A DNA stretch of 64,000 nt from Polynucleobacter sp. UK-FUSCHL-C3 (GCF_040409815.1 NZ_CP099959.1:124001-188000); one strand, 5' to 3'. Positions 38,756 through 49,464 are shown, numbered from the stretch's first letter. Program-made: numbers and translations. Notes: generated from the sequence alone by a model not told the origin.

Positions 38756-41515
38756 ATGGTACTTGGTCTTATTAAAACACTGGTCGGCAGCAGCAATGAC
38801 CGCCTCTTAAAACAATACCGAAAGGTAGTTACTAAGGTGAATTCCTTAGAGGCTAGCTTTCAGGCCTTAGATGACCTCGCCTTGCAAGCCAAAACGACGG
38901 AATTTAAGGACCGGGTTGCTGTAGGAGAATCACTTGATGATTTAGCTCCTGAGGCATTTGCGGCCGTTCGTGAAGCGAGTGTGCGCGTTATGAAAATGCG
39001 TCACTTTGATGTCCAGATCATGGGCGCATTAGCTCTCCATCAGGGCAAGATAGCCGAGATGGGAACGGGTGAGGGTAAAACACTAACTGCTACCCTGGCA
39101 GTGTATCTAAATGCCCTATCCGGTAAGGGCGTTCATGTGGTGACCGTAAACGACTATTTAGCAGAGCGCGATGCAGAGTGGATGGCTAAGCTTTATAACT
39201 TTTTAGGACTGAGCGTTGGCACTAATTTATCGCAGATGGATCATGAGGCGAAACAAAAGGCTTACGCATCTGATATTACCTACGGCACTAACAATGAGTT
39301 TGGCTTTGACTACTTGCGCGATAACATGGTGCAGGATATTGACCAAAGAGTTCAGCGAAGCTTGTCTTACGCTATTGTGGATGAAGTCGATTCCATCTTA
39401 ATTGATGAGGCGCGGACCCCATTAATTATCTCTGGACAAGCAGAAGACCATACTGAACTTTATGTAAAGATCAATGCTTTACCGAGCTATCTTGATCCTC
39501 AGGTTGGGGAAGAGAAATCAGATGGCTCTGGGGTAATAAAACCAGGCGATTACTGGGTGGATGAGAAGTCACAACAGGTTTATCTAACCGAGCGTGGCCA
39601 TGAAAAAGCGGAGCAGGTTCTTACTCAGATGAGTTTGCTCAAAGAGGGTGATTCTTTATACGCTCCTCAAAATATTAATTTGATGCATCACCTCTATGCT
39701 GCTTTGCGTGCACATTGCTTGTATCACCGCGATCAGCACTATGTAGTTCAGGGCGGAGAGGTCATTATCGTGGACGAGTTCACGGGTCGCCTAATGCAAG
39801 GACGTCGTTGGTCAGATGGTTTGCATCAAGCGGTAGAGGCCAAAGAAAAAGTTGGCATCCAGAATGAAAATCAGACCTTAGCGACGATTACATTTCAGAA
39901 CTACTTCCGAATGTATCAAAAGCTTGCAGGGATGACTGGTACGGCAGACACAGAAGCCTATGAGTTTAAAGAGATCTATGGCTTAGAGACAGTTGTGATT
40001 CCGCCAAACCGACCCAGCCAGCGCCTGGATCGCCAAGACCAAATATACAAGACCTCCCCCGAGCGCTATGGCGCAGTGATTAAGGACATTAAAGAATGTA
40101 GTGAAAGAGGTCAGCCTGTATTGGTTGGCACCACCTCGATTGAAAACTCTGAACTTATTTCAAAGTTATTGGATAAAGAAAAGCTTTCACATCAGGTCTT
40201 AAATGCTAAGCAACATGCTCGTGAAGCTGAAATTATTGCCCAAGCAGGCAGGCCCAAGATGATCACGATTGCAACCAATATGGCTGGTCGTGGTACCGAT
40301 ATTGTTTTGGGTGGAAATGTAGAGCGTCAATCGATCTTGATTGAAGCAGATGATTCTGTTGAGGCTGCAGACAAAGCCAAACGGATTCAGAAACTTAAAG
40401 ATGAATGGCAGGGTCTGCATGAAACAGTTGTTAATGCAGGCGGTTTACATATTATTGGTACAGAGCGTCATGAAAGTCGGCGCATTGATAATCAGCTCCG
40501 TGGACGCGCTGGACGCCAGGGCGATCCGGGCTCATCCCGCTTCTATCTTTCTTTAGATGATCCGCTGCTACGCATATTTGCGGGTGATCGGTTGCGGGCT
40601 GTGATGGATCGCCTCAAGATGCCAGAGGGTGAGCCAATTGAGGCGGGCATGGTAACTCGTTCAATTGAGTCTGCACAACGCAAAGTAGAAGGTCGTAACT
40701 TTGATATTCGTAAGCAGTTGTTAGAGTATGACGACGTTGCGAATGATCAGCGCAAGGAGACCTATCGCCTCCGTAATGAAGTCCTGGAGAGCAAAGATAT
40801 TGGCGATTTGATTGCTAATTTATGCGAAGATGTCTTTACAACGATCGTTCGTAATTATGCCCCTGTTGAGTCAATGGAAGAGCAGTGGGATATTCCCGGT
40901 TTAGAAAATCTGCTTGTAAACGAATGGGGTATTCAACTTGATTTACAAAAGTGGATCACCGAAGCTGATTCAGTTGAGGATGAAGAGATCCTAGCTAAGG
41001 TAATTGAGGCCGCCAAGAAAAATTACCAGGCAAAAGAAGATCTAACCGGCCGTGAGTCTTTCGCTAGTTTTGAACGTTCCGTAATGCTCTATAGTCTTGA
41101 TAGTCACTGGCGCGAGCATCTTGCAGCATTAGATCGTCTACGCCAAGGGATTCATTTGCGTGGATACGCTCAGAAAGACCCTAAACAAGAGTACCGCCGC
41201 GAGGCCTTTGAGCTCTATGCTGAGTTATTGGATGTCATTAAGAATGATGTCATTAAAACCGTATTTACAGTTCAGATCAAAAATGCTACTGAGCTAGATC
41301 AGGCCACTGAAACCATTACCGAAGACTTGGGTCAAGTAAAAGATCTGCAATTTAAGCACCATCATATAGAGAGCGGTGAGACCATTCCAGTCGAGCAAGT
41401 AGAGCATGAAATTACTGTAGCCCCACTTCGGGAAGGGCCCAAGACAGGCCGTAATGATCCATGTCATTGTGGAAGCGGTAAGAAATACAAGCATTGCCAC
41501 GGAAAAATTGCTTAA
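38756..41515 (+). CDS. secA: Preprotein translocase ATPase SecA
   Basis: SecA drives unfolded proteins through SecYEG. The 919-residue protein has NBD1 with the Walker A region [11 protein letters not shown] and [16 protein letters not shown], the preprotein cross-linking domain, NBD2 with [18 protein letters not shown] and [20 protein letters not shown], and the helical scaffold. It ends in the zinc-binding SEC-C motif [18 protein letters not shown], which contacts SecB. The start is at 38756 ([16 protein letters not shown]). It follows lpxC/dciA as in related genomes. Confidence 0.98.
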   Translation: MVLGLIKTLVGSSNDRLLKQYRKVVTKVNSLEASFQALDDLALQAKTTEFKDRVAVGESLDDLAPEAFAAVREASVRVMKMRHFDVQIMGALALHQGKIAEMGTGEGKTLTATLAVYLNALSGKGVHVVTVNDYLAERDAEWMAKLYNFLGLSVGTNLSQMDHEAKQKAYASDITYGTNNEFGFDYLRDNMVQDIDQRVQRSLSYAIVDEVDSILIDEARTPLIISGQAEDHTELYVKINALPSYLDPQVGEEKSDGSGVIKPGDYWVDEKSQQVYLTERGHEKAEQVLTQMSLLKEGDSLYAPQNINLMHHLYAALRAHCLYHRDQHYVVQGGEVIIVDEFTGRLMQGRRWSDGLHQAVEAKEKVGIQNENQTLATITFQNYFRMYQKLAGMTGTADTEAYEFKEIYGLETVVIPPNRPSQRLDRQDQIYKTSPERYGAVIKDIKECSERGQPVLVGTTSIENSELISKLLDKEKLSHQVLNAKQHAREAEIIAQAGRPKMITIATNMAGRGTDIVLGGNVERQSILIEADDSVEAADKAKRIQKLKDEWQGLHETVVNAGGLHIIGTERHESRRIDNQLRGRAGRQGDPGSSRFYLSLDDPLLRIFAGDRLRAVMDRLKMPEGEPIEAGMVTRSIESAQRKVEGRNFDIRKQLLEYDDVANDQRKETYRLRNEVLESKDIGDLIANLCEDVFTTIVRNYAPVESMEEQWDIPGLENLLVNEWGIQLDLQKWITEADSVEDEEILAKVIEAAKKNYQAKEDLTGRESFASFERSVMLYSLDSHWREHLAALDRLRQGIHLRGYAQKDPKQEYRREAFELYAELLDVIKNDVIKTVFTVQIKNATELDQATETITEDLGQVKDLQFKHHHIESGETIPVEQVEHEITVAPLREGPKTGRNDPCHCGSGKKYKHCHGKIA

Positions 41516-41542
41516 TTTCTAGTTTGCCATTCTAATTTACCT

Positions 41543-42769
41543 ATGGCAGTTAACCTTCCACTCCCCAACAAGGATGAGCTCAAGCCAATTGCTGGTTTGA
41601 AGCTTGGTATTGCCGAAGCGGGTATTAAGCGAGCAAACCGCAAAGATATATTAGTAATCCGTTTAGTACCTGGGTCGAGTGTTTCTGGAGTATTTACTCA
41701 AAACCGTTTCTGTGCTGCCCCAGTTCAGCTTTGTAGGGCTCACTTATTAGAGCGTAACCCTATTGAGGCCTTGATTATTAATACGGGCAATGCCAATGCA
41801 GGCACGGGCGAAGAGGGCTTGCGTCGAGCACAACAAACTTGCGATGCGTTAGCTAATGCCTTAGACGTTAGCCCTGAGCAAATCTTGCCCTTTTCAACGG
41901 GGGTCATTCTTGAGCCCTTACCCGTAGAGAAAATTATTATCGCAATACCTAAGGCAATCTCTGCACTCAAAGAGGATGATTGGTATTCAGCGGCTGAAGC
42001 CATCATGACCACCGATACTCAGCCCAAAGCCGCATCACTCACTATTCAAACTTCCGCTGGACCGATCGTCATGACCGGAATATCTAAAGGCGCCGGCATG
42101 ATTCAGCCTAATATGGCAACGATGCTCGGCTTCATTGGTACCGATGTAAATATCAATTCAGATTTACTTCAGGATCTTACTCGCGAGGCAGCCGATTTAT
42201 CGTTTAATGCGATTACGATCGACGGTGATACCTCAACCAATGACTCCTTCATTGTGATGGCAACTGGACAATCGACAGTGAGTATTCAGAGTAAATCAGA
42301 CCCAGCATATGCCGCATTTAGGGAGGGTTTAATTACCCTCTCTCGTCAATTGGCTCAGATGATTGTTCGCGATGGAGAGGGCGCTACAAAATTTATAACT
42401 ATCCGAGTTAAGGGTGGCAAAGATAGTGTGGAGTGCAAGCGCATTGCTAAATCAATTGCGCACTCACCACTAGTAAAAACCGCTTTTTTTGCAAGCGATC
42501 CAAACTTGGGCCGAATCTTAGCAGCCATTGGTTATGCGGGTGTGGGCGACTTAGATAGTTCCAAGGTTCAACTTTGGCTAGGGGATGTCTGGGTTGCAAA
42601 AGACGGGGGGCGCAATCCAGATTACAAGGAGGCGGATGGTCAGGCTGTAATGAAACAGTCGGAGATTAGCGTTACAGTTGATTTAGGTCGTGGAAATGTC
42701 GAGGAGACGGTTTGGACCTGCGACCTTTCGCATGAGTACGTTTCAATCAATGCAGACTATCGATCATAA
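41543..42769 (+). CDS. argJ: Glutamate N-acetyltransferase / ornithine acetyltransferase
   Basis: ArgJ recycles the acetyl group from N-acetylornithine to glutamate in arginine synthesis, and may also use acetyl-CoA. The 408-residue precursor self-cleaves before the threonine of [14 protein letters not shown] (Thr193), giving alpha and beta chains; the site is intact. Other family strings are [54 protein letters not shown] and [15 protein letters not shown]. It follows secA after 27 bases. Confidence 0.96.
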   Translation: MAVNLPLPNKDELKPIAGLKLGIAEAGIKRANRKDILVIRLVPGSSVSGVFTQNRFCAAPVQLCRAHLLERNPIEALIINTGNANAGTGEEGLRRAQQTCDALANALDVSPEQILPFSTGVILEPLPVEKIIIAIPKAISALKEDDWYSAAEAIMTTDTQPKAASLTIQTSAGPIVMTGISKGAGMIQPNMATMLGFIGTDVNINSDLLQDLTREAADLSFNAITIDGDTSTNDSFIVMATGQSTVSIQSKSDPAYAAFREGLITLSRQLAQMIVRDGEGATKFITIRVKGGKDSVECKRIAKSIAHSPLVKTAFFASDPNLGRILAAIGYAGVGDLDSSKVQLWLGDVWVAKDGGRNPDYKEADGQAVMKQSEISVTVDLGRGNVEETVWTCDLSHEYVSINADYRS

Positions 42770-42809
42770 CCATCAAAATATTTATTACTGAATAATAAGG
42801 CTATTTACG

Positions 42810-43682
42810 GTGAATGATAAATTAAATCGCCTCCTCGATCACCTCGAAACATTTTTACCAAAACCACTGACTGATCAGGATTGGAAAAATTCGAAGGCGT
42901 TTCGATGGCATAGACGAGATAGTATTTTTGGCAGTATTGGTTTTTTAAAACCCGTTAAGCATCTATCGGATATATCGTTTGATGATCTTAAGCACATTGA
43001 TCGCCAGCGAGATGCGATTATTGAAAATACTCAGCATTTTGTTGATAAAAAGCCTGCCAATAATATTCTTCTGACCGGTGCTCGAGGTACTGGTAAATCC
43101 TCTTTGATTAAGGCCTGCTTAAATCAGTTCGCCAATCAAGGTTTGCGGCTTCTTGAGGTTGATAAAGATTATTTGGCAGACCTCCCAGACATCACTGAAT
43201 TACTGGCAGTACGTCCCGAACGATTTATCGTATTTTGTGATGATCTCTCTTTTGAGGATGGTGAATCAGGCTACAAAGCGATGAAGTCCGCTTTGGATGG
43301 CTCAATCTCAGCTCAAGTGGATAACGTCTTAATTTATGCTACCTCGAATCGACGCCATTTGTTACCAGAATATATGAGGGATAACGAGTCTTATGTTCAT
43401 ACCGATGATGGCGAGATCCATCCGGGCGAGGTTGTTGAGGAGAAAATATCTCTATCAGAACGATTTGGTTTATGGCTATCGTTTTACCCTCCCCGCCAAG
43501 AAGAGTATTTAGCGATTGTCTCCCATTGGCTGTCTCATTTTGGACTCACCTCTAAAGAAATTGAGGCTGCTCGTTCAGAAGCTTTGGTGTGGGCTCTTGA
43601 GCGCGGGTCTCGCTCAGGACGCGTTGCTTGGCAATTTGCAAAACACTGGGCTGGGTCACACTCCTCAGGTAAACAAGACTAA
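42810..43682 (+). CDS. DUF815-family ATP-binding protein
   Basis: This is a 290-residue AAA+-like ATPase of unknown function in the DUF815 family. The Walker A is LTGARGTGKSSLIKA (near 91-105), Walker B FIVFCDDLSFED, and YATSNRRHLLPEYM holds the sensor-1 asparagine. It begins with a GTG codon (Met-Asn-Asp-Lys), with no ATG nearby that would fit the family N-terminus. It is next to a mutT-like gene, a pairing common in betaproteobacteria. No membrane segment is seen. Confidence 0.9.
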   Translation: MNDKLNRLLDHLETFLPKPLTDQDWKNSKAFRWHRRDSIFGSIGFLKPVKHLSDISFDDLKHIDRQRDAIIENTQHFVDKKPANNILLTGARGTGKSSLIKACLNQFANQGLRLLEVDKDYLADLPDITELLAVRPERFIVFCDDLSFEDGESGYKAMKSALDGSISAQVDNVLIYATSNRRHLLPEYMRDNESYVHTDDGEIHPGEVVEEKISLSERFGLWLSFYPPRQEEYLAIVSHWLSHFGLTSKEIEAARSEALVWALERGSRSGRVAWQFAKHWAGSHSSGKQD

Positions 43683-43685
43683 CAA

Positions 43686-44111
43686 ATGACAGTTCAGTCA
43701 CGACCTATTGTTGAGGTCGCCGTCGGGATTCTGCTGAAAGAGGGCAAAGAGGTCTTGATGGGAAAGCGCCCAGAAGGGAAACCCTATGCTGGGTATTGGG
43801 AGTTTCCAGGTGGCAAATTAGAGGCTGGCGAGTCTGTTGCATTGGCGCTGCATCGTGAGCTTAAGGAGGAGCTGGGGATAGCAATCTCCCTCAATCCTTC
43901 CCACTTTTCTGAGTTGATCACTCTAGAGCATGATTATCCACACGCATACGTACGGTTACACGTATGTTTAGTGCAGCAATGGCAAGGTGAGCCTGCTGGC
44001 TTAGAGAATCAGGCGCTATCTTGGCAGTCCGTATTCCACTCAAAATTGACTGTTGACCCAGTCCTTCCAGCCGCATGGCCGATTATTGAGTATTTGCAGA
44101 ATTATTTATAA
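43686..44111 (+). CDS. mutT: MutT-type Nudix hydrolase
   Basis: This probably removes 8-oxo-dGTP from the nucleotide pool. The Nudix box occupies about residues 42-64, starting GGKLEAGES and ending HRELKEELGI, with all metal-binding glutamates. The 141-residue length and the N-terminal VAVGILLKEGKEVLMGKRP match MutT. It starts three bases after the DUF815 gene and is probably co-expressed. Substrate specificity within the Nudix family is inferred. Confidence 0.9.
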   Translation: MTVQSRPIVEVAVGILLKEGKEVLMGKRPEGKPYAGYWEFPGGKLEAGESVALALHRELKEELGIAISLNPSHFSELITLEHDYPHAYVRLHVCLVQQWQGEPAGLENQALSWQSVFHSKLTVDPVLPAAWPIIEYLQNYL

Positions 44112-44121
44112 ACGAAATAAT

Positions 44122-44874
44122 TTAGAAATGGCAGAGTGTTAACTTAAACGGAATATCTTCATTGATCAGCGTGGGCTTTTGATCACGGTCGCACTTGAGA
44201 AGACGAATCGATAATAAGTATTTGTTGGCACTGATTTCTGCAAAGAGCGAAGGATCCTCTAAGGTAATACGCATTAACTGATAGACCTTGCCAGAAGGCG
44301 CTTGTTGAAAAGATCCTTTGTGCGCAAGAACCTCTCTACTTTCTCCAGACTCACGCAGCAGACGTAAAAATAAGTGACAAGATTCTTGCCAAGGCAGCAT
44401 TGGATAAATAAATTTCTGAAGCAGCTCGCGACGGGATGTCACTGGACTGTGGCGCCATGCATAAAATCCGGGTAGATCAATCGGGCTTGTGCCCCCTGGA
44501 GTGTGTAAGCGCGTACGAATTGCATTAAGCCACTCATTGTCGGCAATGATTGCATTAGGCTTGATAACCGAGCTATTAACTTGTGTAGCAGCATGCTCAA
44601 GCTCACCAAGGGTTGCTAATAGCTTATCTTGATCTACCTCTTTAGATGATTTGAGACCATTTAAGCTAAATTTTTGGCGTTCGAATTCTTTTAATAAAAG
44701 AGCTTTAATATCGCCCCGCGCACTAATATCCCCAAGCTCAAACAAAGTGATGAGCGCATTGTGATGCAGCTCCGCATCATCAGACCTGGCAAAGTGATTA
44801 AAGCGATCGAATAAATACTCAAGGCGAAGCATGCTTCGCACCAGTTCGTTAAAGGGGTATTCGTAAATGATCAC
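44122..44874 (-). CDS. zapD: Cell division protein ZapD
   Basis: ZapD (YacF, DUF1342) binds the C-terminal peptide of FtsZ and bundles its filaments. The 250 residues begin IIYEYPFNELVRSMLRLE and include LEYLFDRF, ELGDISARGDIKALLLKE, the TPGGTSPIDLPGFYAWRH segment and HLFLRLLRES near the start of the beta domain. It is downstream of coaE in a leftward pilB-pilC-pilD-coaE-zapD set. A yacG gene often follows zapD; I do not see one in the 10 bases before mutT. Confidence 0.94.
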   Translation of the reverse strand: MIIYEYPFNELVRSMLRLEYLFDRFNHFARSDDAELHHNALITLFELGDISARGDIKALLLKEFERQKFSLNGLKSSKEVDQDKLLATLGELEHAATQVNSSVIKPNAIIADNEWLNAIRTRLHTPGGTSPIDLPGFYAWRHSPVTSRRELLQKFIYPMLPWQESCHLFLRLLRESGESREVLAHKGSFQQAPSGKVYQLMRITLEDPSLFAEISANKYLLSIRLLKCDRDQKPTLINEDIPFKLTLCHF

Positions 44875-44908
44875 AGGCTATTATTTTATGCCCACCCGAG
44901 CCAAAAAA

Positions 44909-45550
44909 CTACAAATCCAGCATTTTTTGGTGGAGCAGGGACGCTTGAGCCTCTAAGGCGCTGAGATCCCCCTCGTTAGTCAGGATAGTATTGGCAATGG
45001 CAAGCCGCTCGTCCCGACTAGCCTGGCTTGCCATAATCTGTAATATGGATGCCCGATCCAGTTGGCTGCGCTCCATAACCCTTTGGATGCGGAGCTCATC
45101 GGGACAATCTATTACCGCAATATGATCTAAGTGCTCTATCCACGCTCCAGACTCCAAAAGAAGGGGTACCACAAAGATAATATAGGGCGCTTGCTTGTGA
45201 ATGGCCTGTTGTGCCCGGTCGATGGTTTCTTGACGAATTAAGGGATGGGTAATGGCTTCTAGAATTTGTTTGGAATTAGGATCTGTAAAAACCTGCTGAC
45301 GCATTTTGGGGCGGTTTAAAGATCCATCCCCATTAAGGTAATCAGGCCCAAATTCTTTCAAAATGGCTTCGATAGCAGGCCCATTAGGGGCAGTTATTTG
45401 GTGGGCGATTTGATCGGTATCAATAACCACCGCACCCTGCTTGGCAAGAAAATTAGCAACACTAGACTTACCGGAACCAATTCCGCCAGTGAGGCCCAAG
45501 AACGGAACCTTACCTTTTAAATCGAAGAGTTGATTAATCGACTTGACCAT
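44909..45550 (-). CDS. coaE: Dephospho-CoA kinase
   Basis: CoaE phosphorylates dephospho-CoA, the last step of coenzyme A synthesis. The P-loop TGGIGSGKSS lies at 21-30, DTDQIAHQI follows as the CoA-domain signature, and VPLLLESG and VIDCPDELRIQRVMERS are typical. The start at 45550 makes an N-terminus about 15 residues longer than the core and overlaps pilD by 34 bases; no better start codon lies closer to the pilD stop. Confidence 0.95.
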   Translation of the reverse strand: MVKSINQLFDLKGKVPFLGLTGGIGSGKSSVANFLAKQGAVVIDTDQIAHQITAPNGPAIEAILKEFGPDYLNGDGSLNRPKMRQQVFTDPNSKQILEAITHPLIRQETIDRAQQAIHKQAPYIIFVVPLLLESGAWIEHLDHIAVIDCPDELRIQRVMERSQLDRASILQIMASQASRDERLAIANTILTNEGDLSALEAQASLLHQKMLDL

Positions 45551-45996
45551 ACTATTTCAATGATGCCAGCAATTGCCAAGAAGGGGCCAAAAGGAAAGAC
45601 ATGGCCACTCGATAATTTATGGTGACGAAGCCAAAGCAGCCCTCCAATGATGCCAAGTAAGGATGCTACTAATAGCATTAATGGTAAAGATCCAATGCCA
45701 AGCCAAGAACCTAAGGCCGCCAGTAATTTAGCATCACCCATACCAAGCCCATCTTGGCAGCGAAAATGGCGATAGATACGATTGATGAGATATAAAGTGA
45801 AGTAACCAATCAATGCGCCTAACCAAGCCACTTGGGGATCACAAAACGCATAAGGAGTAAAGGTGTTAAAGAAGAGACCTAGGGCGATTAGAGGATAGGT
45901 CACTTTATTGGGTAATAAAAAGGTACGCAAATCAACCCAAGCCAAGTAAATTAAGACCAGTATTAACCCAGAGCGCAATAGAGTATCGATCAACAT
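45517..45996 (-). CDS. pilD: Type IV prepilin peptidase, compact form
   Basis: This aspartic peptidase cleaves the leader of type IV pilin-like precursors in the inner membrane. The 159 residues contain only the A24 peptidase core, with catalytic Asp22 in AWVDLRTFLLPN and Asp88 in GLGMGDAKL (GxGD). Ordinary PilD proteins are about 280-290 residues and have an N-terminal region with a zinc-binding cysteine set and the N-methylase activity; that part is absent, as in TadV/CpaA-type peptidases. Its ATG overlaps the pilC stop. Confidence 0.88.
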   Translation of the reverse strand: MLIDTLLRSGLILVLIYLAWVDLRTFLLPNKVTYPLIALGLFFNTFTPYAFCDPQVAWLGALIGYFTLYLINRIYRHFRCQDGLGMGDAKLLAALGSWLGIGSLPLMLLVASLLGIIGGLLWLRHHKLSSGHVFPFGPFLAIAGIIEIVWSSRLINSSI

Positions 45997-47051
45997 TAAA
46001 TAATTTTACCGAGAGAGAAGATCGGCAAATATAGAGTCATCAATAATCCTCCAATCATTAAACCCAAGGCAAGAATCAGAATAGGCTCTAAACTCTGATT
46101 GAGGATTCCTAGCCGATGACTTAAATCACATTCTAGAGTCTGATGACGGCTATGCAGCATTTCTGCGAGGGTGCCTGTTTTTGCCCCAATGCCAAGCAAG
46201 TGCTTAGTTTCTGGATCAAAGAACTGACCCCGCGGATCACATCGATCAAGAGCTTCTCCTAAATCCCACCCCTGAGATAATTGTTTAAATAAATTAGCAC
46301 TTAGGTCGTGGCTAAGCCAGTGATTAGAGGATTGGGCGGTTATACGAATGGCATCGAGGGCTCCTAGCCCTGAATCGAGAAGATAGGCTAGATTACGACA
46401 CCATGTCATCTGAGCAGATAAGCGAAGTAACTTACCAAAAAATGGTAAGGCAAAGAGATGGTAATCACACCATTTTTGAATATATAGAGATTTAGTCCAT
46501 ACAAAAGCAAATACGACTACTAGAGTGACCCCGAACAATAAAATAAACTCAATATTCGTTTCTAAGAAGCGCGCAATGGAAATTAATAGTTGGGTGGACA
46601 TAGGAAGCTCAGCTTTAAAGTTTAAAAAAATATCTTCAAAACTGGGAATCACCCAAATCATCATGGCCAAAATTATCAGAAAGGCAGAGCCAAGGGTAAT
46701 GCAGGGGTAGGTAAGGGCCTGTTTCATTTGGCGGCCAAGCGACTCTTGAGCTTCTAATTGTTTACTAATCAGAATCAGCGATTGAGCTAATAGCCCAGTT
46801 TTTTCACTAATTGCAATCAAGCTAATACAAATAGGGCTAAAGCGATCTCGGTATTTAGATAAGCTACCAGAAAGACTCTCACCATGATTTAGATCAACAA
46901 TGATAGATCTAAGAACGGATCTCCAATTCTTCGGGCAGCACTTCATAATCAAATGAAGTGCTTCTAATAGGGATAGACCAGCCGTTAGGAGACTCGCAAG
47001 CTGTCGCATGAAAAACATTTGATCCCGAATTGAGAAGCTTGCAAGCATCAT
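45996..47051 (-). CDS. pilC: Type IV pilus/type II secretion inner-membrane protein PilC
   Basis: PilC is the platform protein that receives the assembly ATPase in type IV pilus machines. The 351 residues contain two T2SF domains, the first with FMRQLASLLTAGLSLLEALHL and FSPICISLIAISEKTG, the second with WCRNLAYLLDSGLGALDAIRI and HLLGIGAKTGTLAEML, and hydrophobic helices after each. I choose the ATG at 47051, which overlaps the pilB stop as ATGA; a longer frame begins seven codons earlier. The protein is somewhat shorter than typical PilC (about 400). Confidence 0.88.
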   Translation of the reverse strand: MMLASFSIRDQMFFMRQLASLLTAGLSLLEALHLIMKCCPKNWRSVLRSIIVDLNHGESLSGSLSKYRDRFSPICISLIAISEKTGLLAQSLILISKQLEAQESLGRQMKQALTYPCITLGSAFLIILAMMIWVIPSFEDIFLNFKAELPMSTQLLISIARFLETNIEFILLFGVTLVVVFAFVWTKSLYIQKWCDYHLFALPFFGKLLRLSAQMTWCRNLAYLLDSGLGALDAIRITAQSSNHWLSHDLSANLFKQLSQGWDLGEALDRCDPRGQFFDPETKHLLGIGAKTGTLAEMLHSRHQTLECDLSHRLGILNQSLEPILILALGLMIGGLLMTLYLPIFSLGKII

Positions 47052-48154
47052 ATAAACATTTCTTGAATGCATAAAGCATTCTCAATAATGCCCCTTTGTG
47101 CAAGATCTTTAGCATTTTCAGACATGGTAGAGAAGCCCTCCAATTGAGCTATTTTTTTTATTTCGCAAAGGGGGATATTTTGTTGAATGCCTGCACAGAG
47201 GGTATTTGTAAACTCTAATACTTCATGAATTGCAATCCGACCACAGGTCGCATTGTTATCAATTCGTTTAATTAAGCGCTGTGAGCTGATGAAAAGAAGA
47301 CTATTAGTAATGGCATGTCGATCAAGCCCAAGATTTTCCAGTCGGTCGATGCAGGAAAGTGCGCTACGGGTATGAATCGTACTAAGTACTAAATGACCAG
47401 TTTGTGCCGCTGACATTGCTAATGCAGCAGTGTCGCGATCGCGGATCTCCCCGATCATAATGACATCAGGATCTTGACGTAATAGCGCCCGAATAATCAC
47501 ACCAAAATCAAGTCCAGCTTTAGGGTGATAGGCTACTTGATTAACGCCTCGTAAGCGGATTTCAATTGGATCCTCAATAGTACAAAGATTGCGGTACTCG
47601 TGGTTAAGATGGTTGAGAAAGCTGTACAGAGTACGTGTTTTACCGCTTCCCGTTGGGCCGCATACTAAAATTAATCCATGGCTTTGACCTAGGGCTCGAC
47701 GTACTATTTGACTTTGAAGATCGCTAAAGCCAATATGATCAAGCTTTAATTCATGGGCCGAGGTATTTAGGAGTCGGATGACAACTTTTTCTCCATAGAG
47801 AGTTGGAAGCGTTGAAACACGACAATCAATTTCGGTCGATGTTCGATCTGAGTAGATCTGAAGCCGACCATCTTGGGGCAGACGATGTTCTGCAATATCA
47901 AGCTTCGCTAAAATTTTGATCCGAGCAATCAGTCGAACATACTCCTCTTTGTGATAGCTCTGGAAAAGTGTGAGATCACCATCGATGCGTAATCTGATAC
48001 AACAACTCTCTTCAAGCGCCTCTATATGAATGTCGCTGGCCCGAGCATTTATTGCAGCAGTACAGATCTCCTGCCACAGATAAATGATATGTTGATCGTT
48101 TTCTTCATATGGCTTGTGGGATTTGAGGGAAGATACGTAATTGAATGGAAGCAA
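47048..48154 (-). CDS. pilB: Type IV pilus assembly ATPase PilB, short form
   Basis: PilB powers pilus extension. The 368 residues hold the GspE/PilB motor core: the N2-like ASDIHIEALEE segment, Walker A GPTGSGKT (166-173), the Asp box TIEDPIE, Walker B DPDVIMIGEIRD and the His box TGHLVLSTIHT. The N1 domain (MshEN type) of full-length PilB (about 570) is missing. The CxxC zinc element near the C-terminus is reduced to a single cysteine in the NNATCGRIAIHEVL region. It starts eight bases after the corC-like gene. Confidence 0.88.
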   Translation of the reverse strand: MLPFNYVSSLKSHKPYEENDQHIIYLWQEICTAAINARASDIHIEALEESCCIRLRIDGDLTLFQSYHKEEYVRLIARIKILAKLDIAEHRLPQDGRLQIYSDRTSTEIDCRVSTLPTLYGEKVVIRLLNTSAHELKLDHIGFSDLQSQIVRRALGQSHGLILVCGPTGSGKTRTLYSFLNHLNHEYRNLCTIEDPIEIRLRGVNQVAYHPKAGLDFGVIIRALLRQDPDVIMIGEIRDRDTAALAMSAAQTGHLVLSTIHTRSALSCIDRLENLGLDRHAITNSLLFISSQRLIKRIDNNATCGRIAIHEVLEFTNTLCAGIQQNIPLCEIKKIAQLEGFSTMSENAKDLAQRGIIENALCIQEMFI

Positions 48155-48162
48155 GAGAATTA

Positions 48163-49464
48163 CTACTCAGCTTCTTCAGGCAATGGCTTTAAGAGTTTGA
48201 CTGTCTTGATGCCCTGATCATCAAAATGAATAATTTCCATTACAACCCCGCCGACCTTTACGCTAAGATCATGATCCGGGATTTCTTGCAGTTCCTCTAG
48301 GATGAGACCATTTAATGTTCGCGGTCCATCTACTGGAAGATTAAGTCCAAGAAGGCGATTAAGCTCTCGAAGATTGGCGCTACCATTTGCTAAATAAGTA
48401 CCATCCTTAGCCCATTGCTCACGATGGATGAGGCCTGGAAAAGAGGTTGTGAACTCACCAATCAGCTCTTCCACAATATCTTCAAACGTAAGTAAGCCTT
48501 GGACGCTACCATATTCATTTACAACTAAGCTCAAGCGTTGACGGTTTTCCTGAAAAAATTGCATTTGTTGCATGACCGGTGTGCCCTCAGGAATAAAATA
48601 CGGATCATTCAGCAACTCTCTAAAATCAGCATGGGTAAGTTCTTCGTTACCCAAAAGTGACAAAGCTTTTTTAACCGAGAGAATGCCAATGATTTTCTCT
48701 GGATCACCATCGCATACAGGCAATTTATTGTGATAGCAGGTTTCCAGCTGTCCAATCACTTCCTCAATTGGACGAGATAGATCCAAGATTTCCATCTTGG
48801 CTCTTGGGGTCATAACATCGCTTACAAGAATATGCTCAAGATTAAAAAGATTAAGCAGAATATTGCGATGCTGTTTGGAGATAAAGTGACTAGACTCAAG
48901 GACCACGCTCCTTAGCTCCTCAGCGCTCATGGTCTGTAAGTTTGCTTCCTTTTGATTCAGCCCCATAAGACCCATTAATCCAGAAACAAAGGAGTTCACC
49001 AGCCACAACAGGGGCTTGAGAATAATAGTTAGTGGATAAATAACCCAGCCAATCTTGACCGATATTTTTTCTGCGAATGCTGCACCAATGACCTTTGGCG
49101 TAATTTCACTAAAAATAATGATCAAAAAAGCAACCGTCAGGGTTGCAATAGATAGCACAAGGCCATTTGTACCAAATAAATGAAGTGCAATTCCAGTAAC
49201 CAGAATAGGCAGAATGGTATTAATTAAATTATTTGCAATTAATAAGACCGATAGAAGTGTGTCAACTCGTTTTAGGAGTTTTTGGGTGATGGCTGCGCCG
49301 GCATGTCCGCTGTTAGCCATGGCACGAAGGCGATGCCGATTGCTTGCGACCATACTGGTTTCTGCCATCGAGAAGAATCCAGATAAGGCAAGCAAAAATA
49401 CGATGAGTGCTGCTTGTGCCCATAAAGGCCAAGAGTCAAAGAATGCGTCCATTAATACTCTCAA
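48163..49464 (-). CDS. HlyC/CorC-family membrane protein with CBS domains
   Basis: This 433-residue protein has the CNNM/CorC domain order: an N-terminal DUF21 membrane part with about four helices (FSMAETSMVASNRHRLRAMA, then SEITPKVIGAAFAEK), two CBS domains (VSDVMTPRAKMEILD and the NDPYFIPEGTPVMQQM region) and a C-terminal CorC_HlyC domain (VVNEYGSVQGLLTFEDIVEELIGE). Relatives are linked to Mg2+/Co2+ efflux or resistance. The haemolysin name is historical. It is upstream of pilB on the same strand and may be co-transcribed with it. Confidence 0.92.
   Translation of the reverse strand: MRVLMDAFFDSWPLWAQAALIVFLLALSGFFSMAETSMVASNRHRLRAMANSGHAGAAITQKLLKRVDTLLSVLLIANNLINTILPILVTGIALHLFGTNGLVLSIATLTVAFLIIIFSEITPKVIGAAFAEKISVKIGWVIYPLTIILKPLLWLVNSFVSGLMGLMGLNQKEANLQTMSAEELRSVVLESSHFISKQHRNILLNLFNLEHILVSDVMTPRAKMEILDLSRPIEEVIGQLETCYHNKLPVCDGDPEKIIGILSVKKALSLLGNEELTHADFRELLNDPYFIPEGTPVMQQMQFFQENRQRLSLVVNEYGSVQGLLTFEDIVEELIGEFTTSFPGLIHREQWAKDGTYLANGSANLRELNRLLGLNLPVDGPRTLNGLILEELQEIPDHDLSVKVGGVVMEIIHFDDQGIKTVKLLKPLPEEAE

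Noticed and set aside
48163..49464. Haemolysin function for the CorC-like protein
   Set aside because: The HlyC name is historical; the DUF21-CBS-CorC_HlyC layout points to a membrane ion-related protein, not a toxin.
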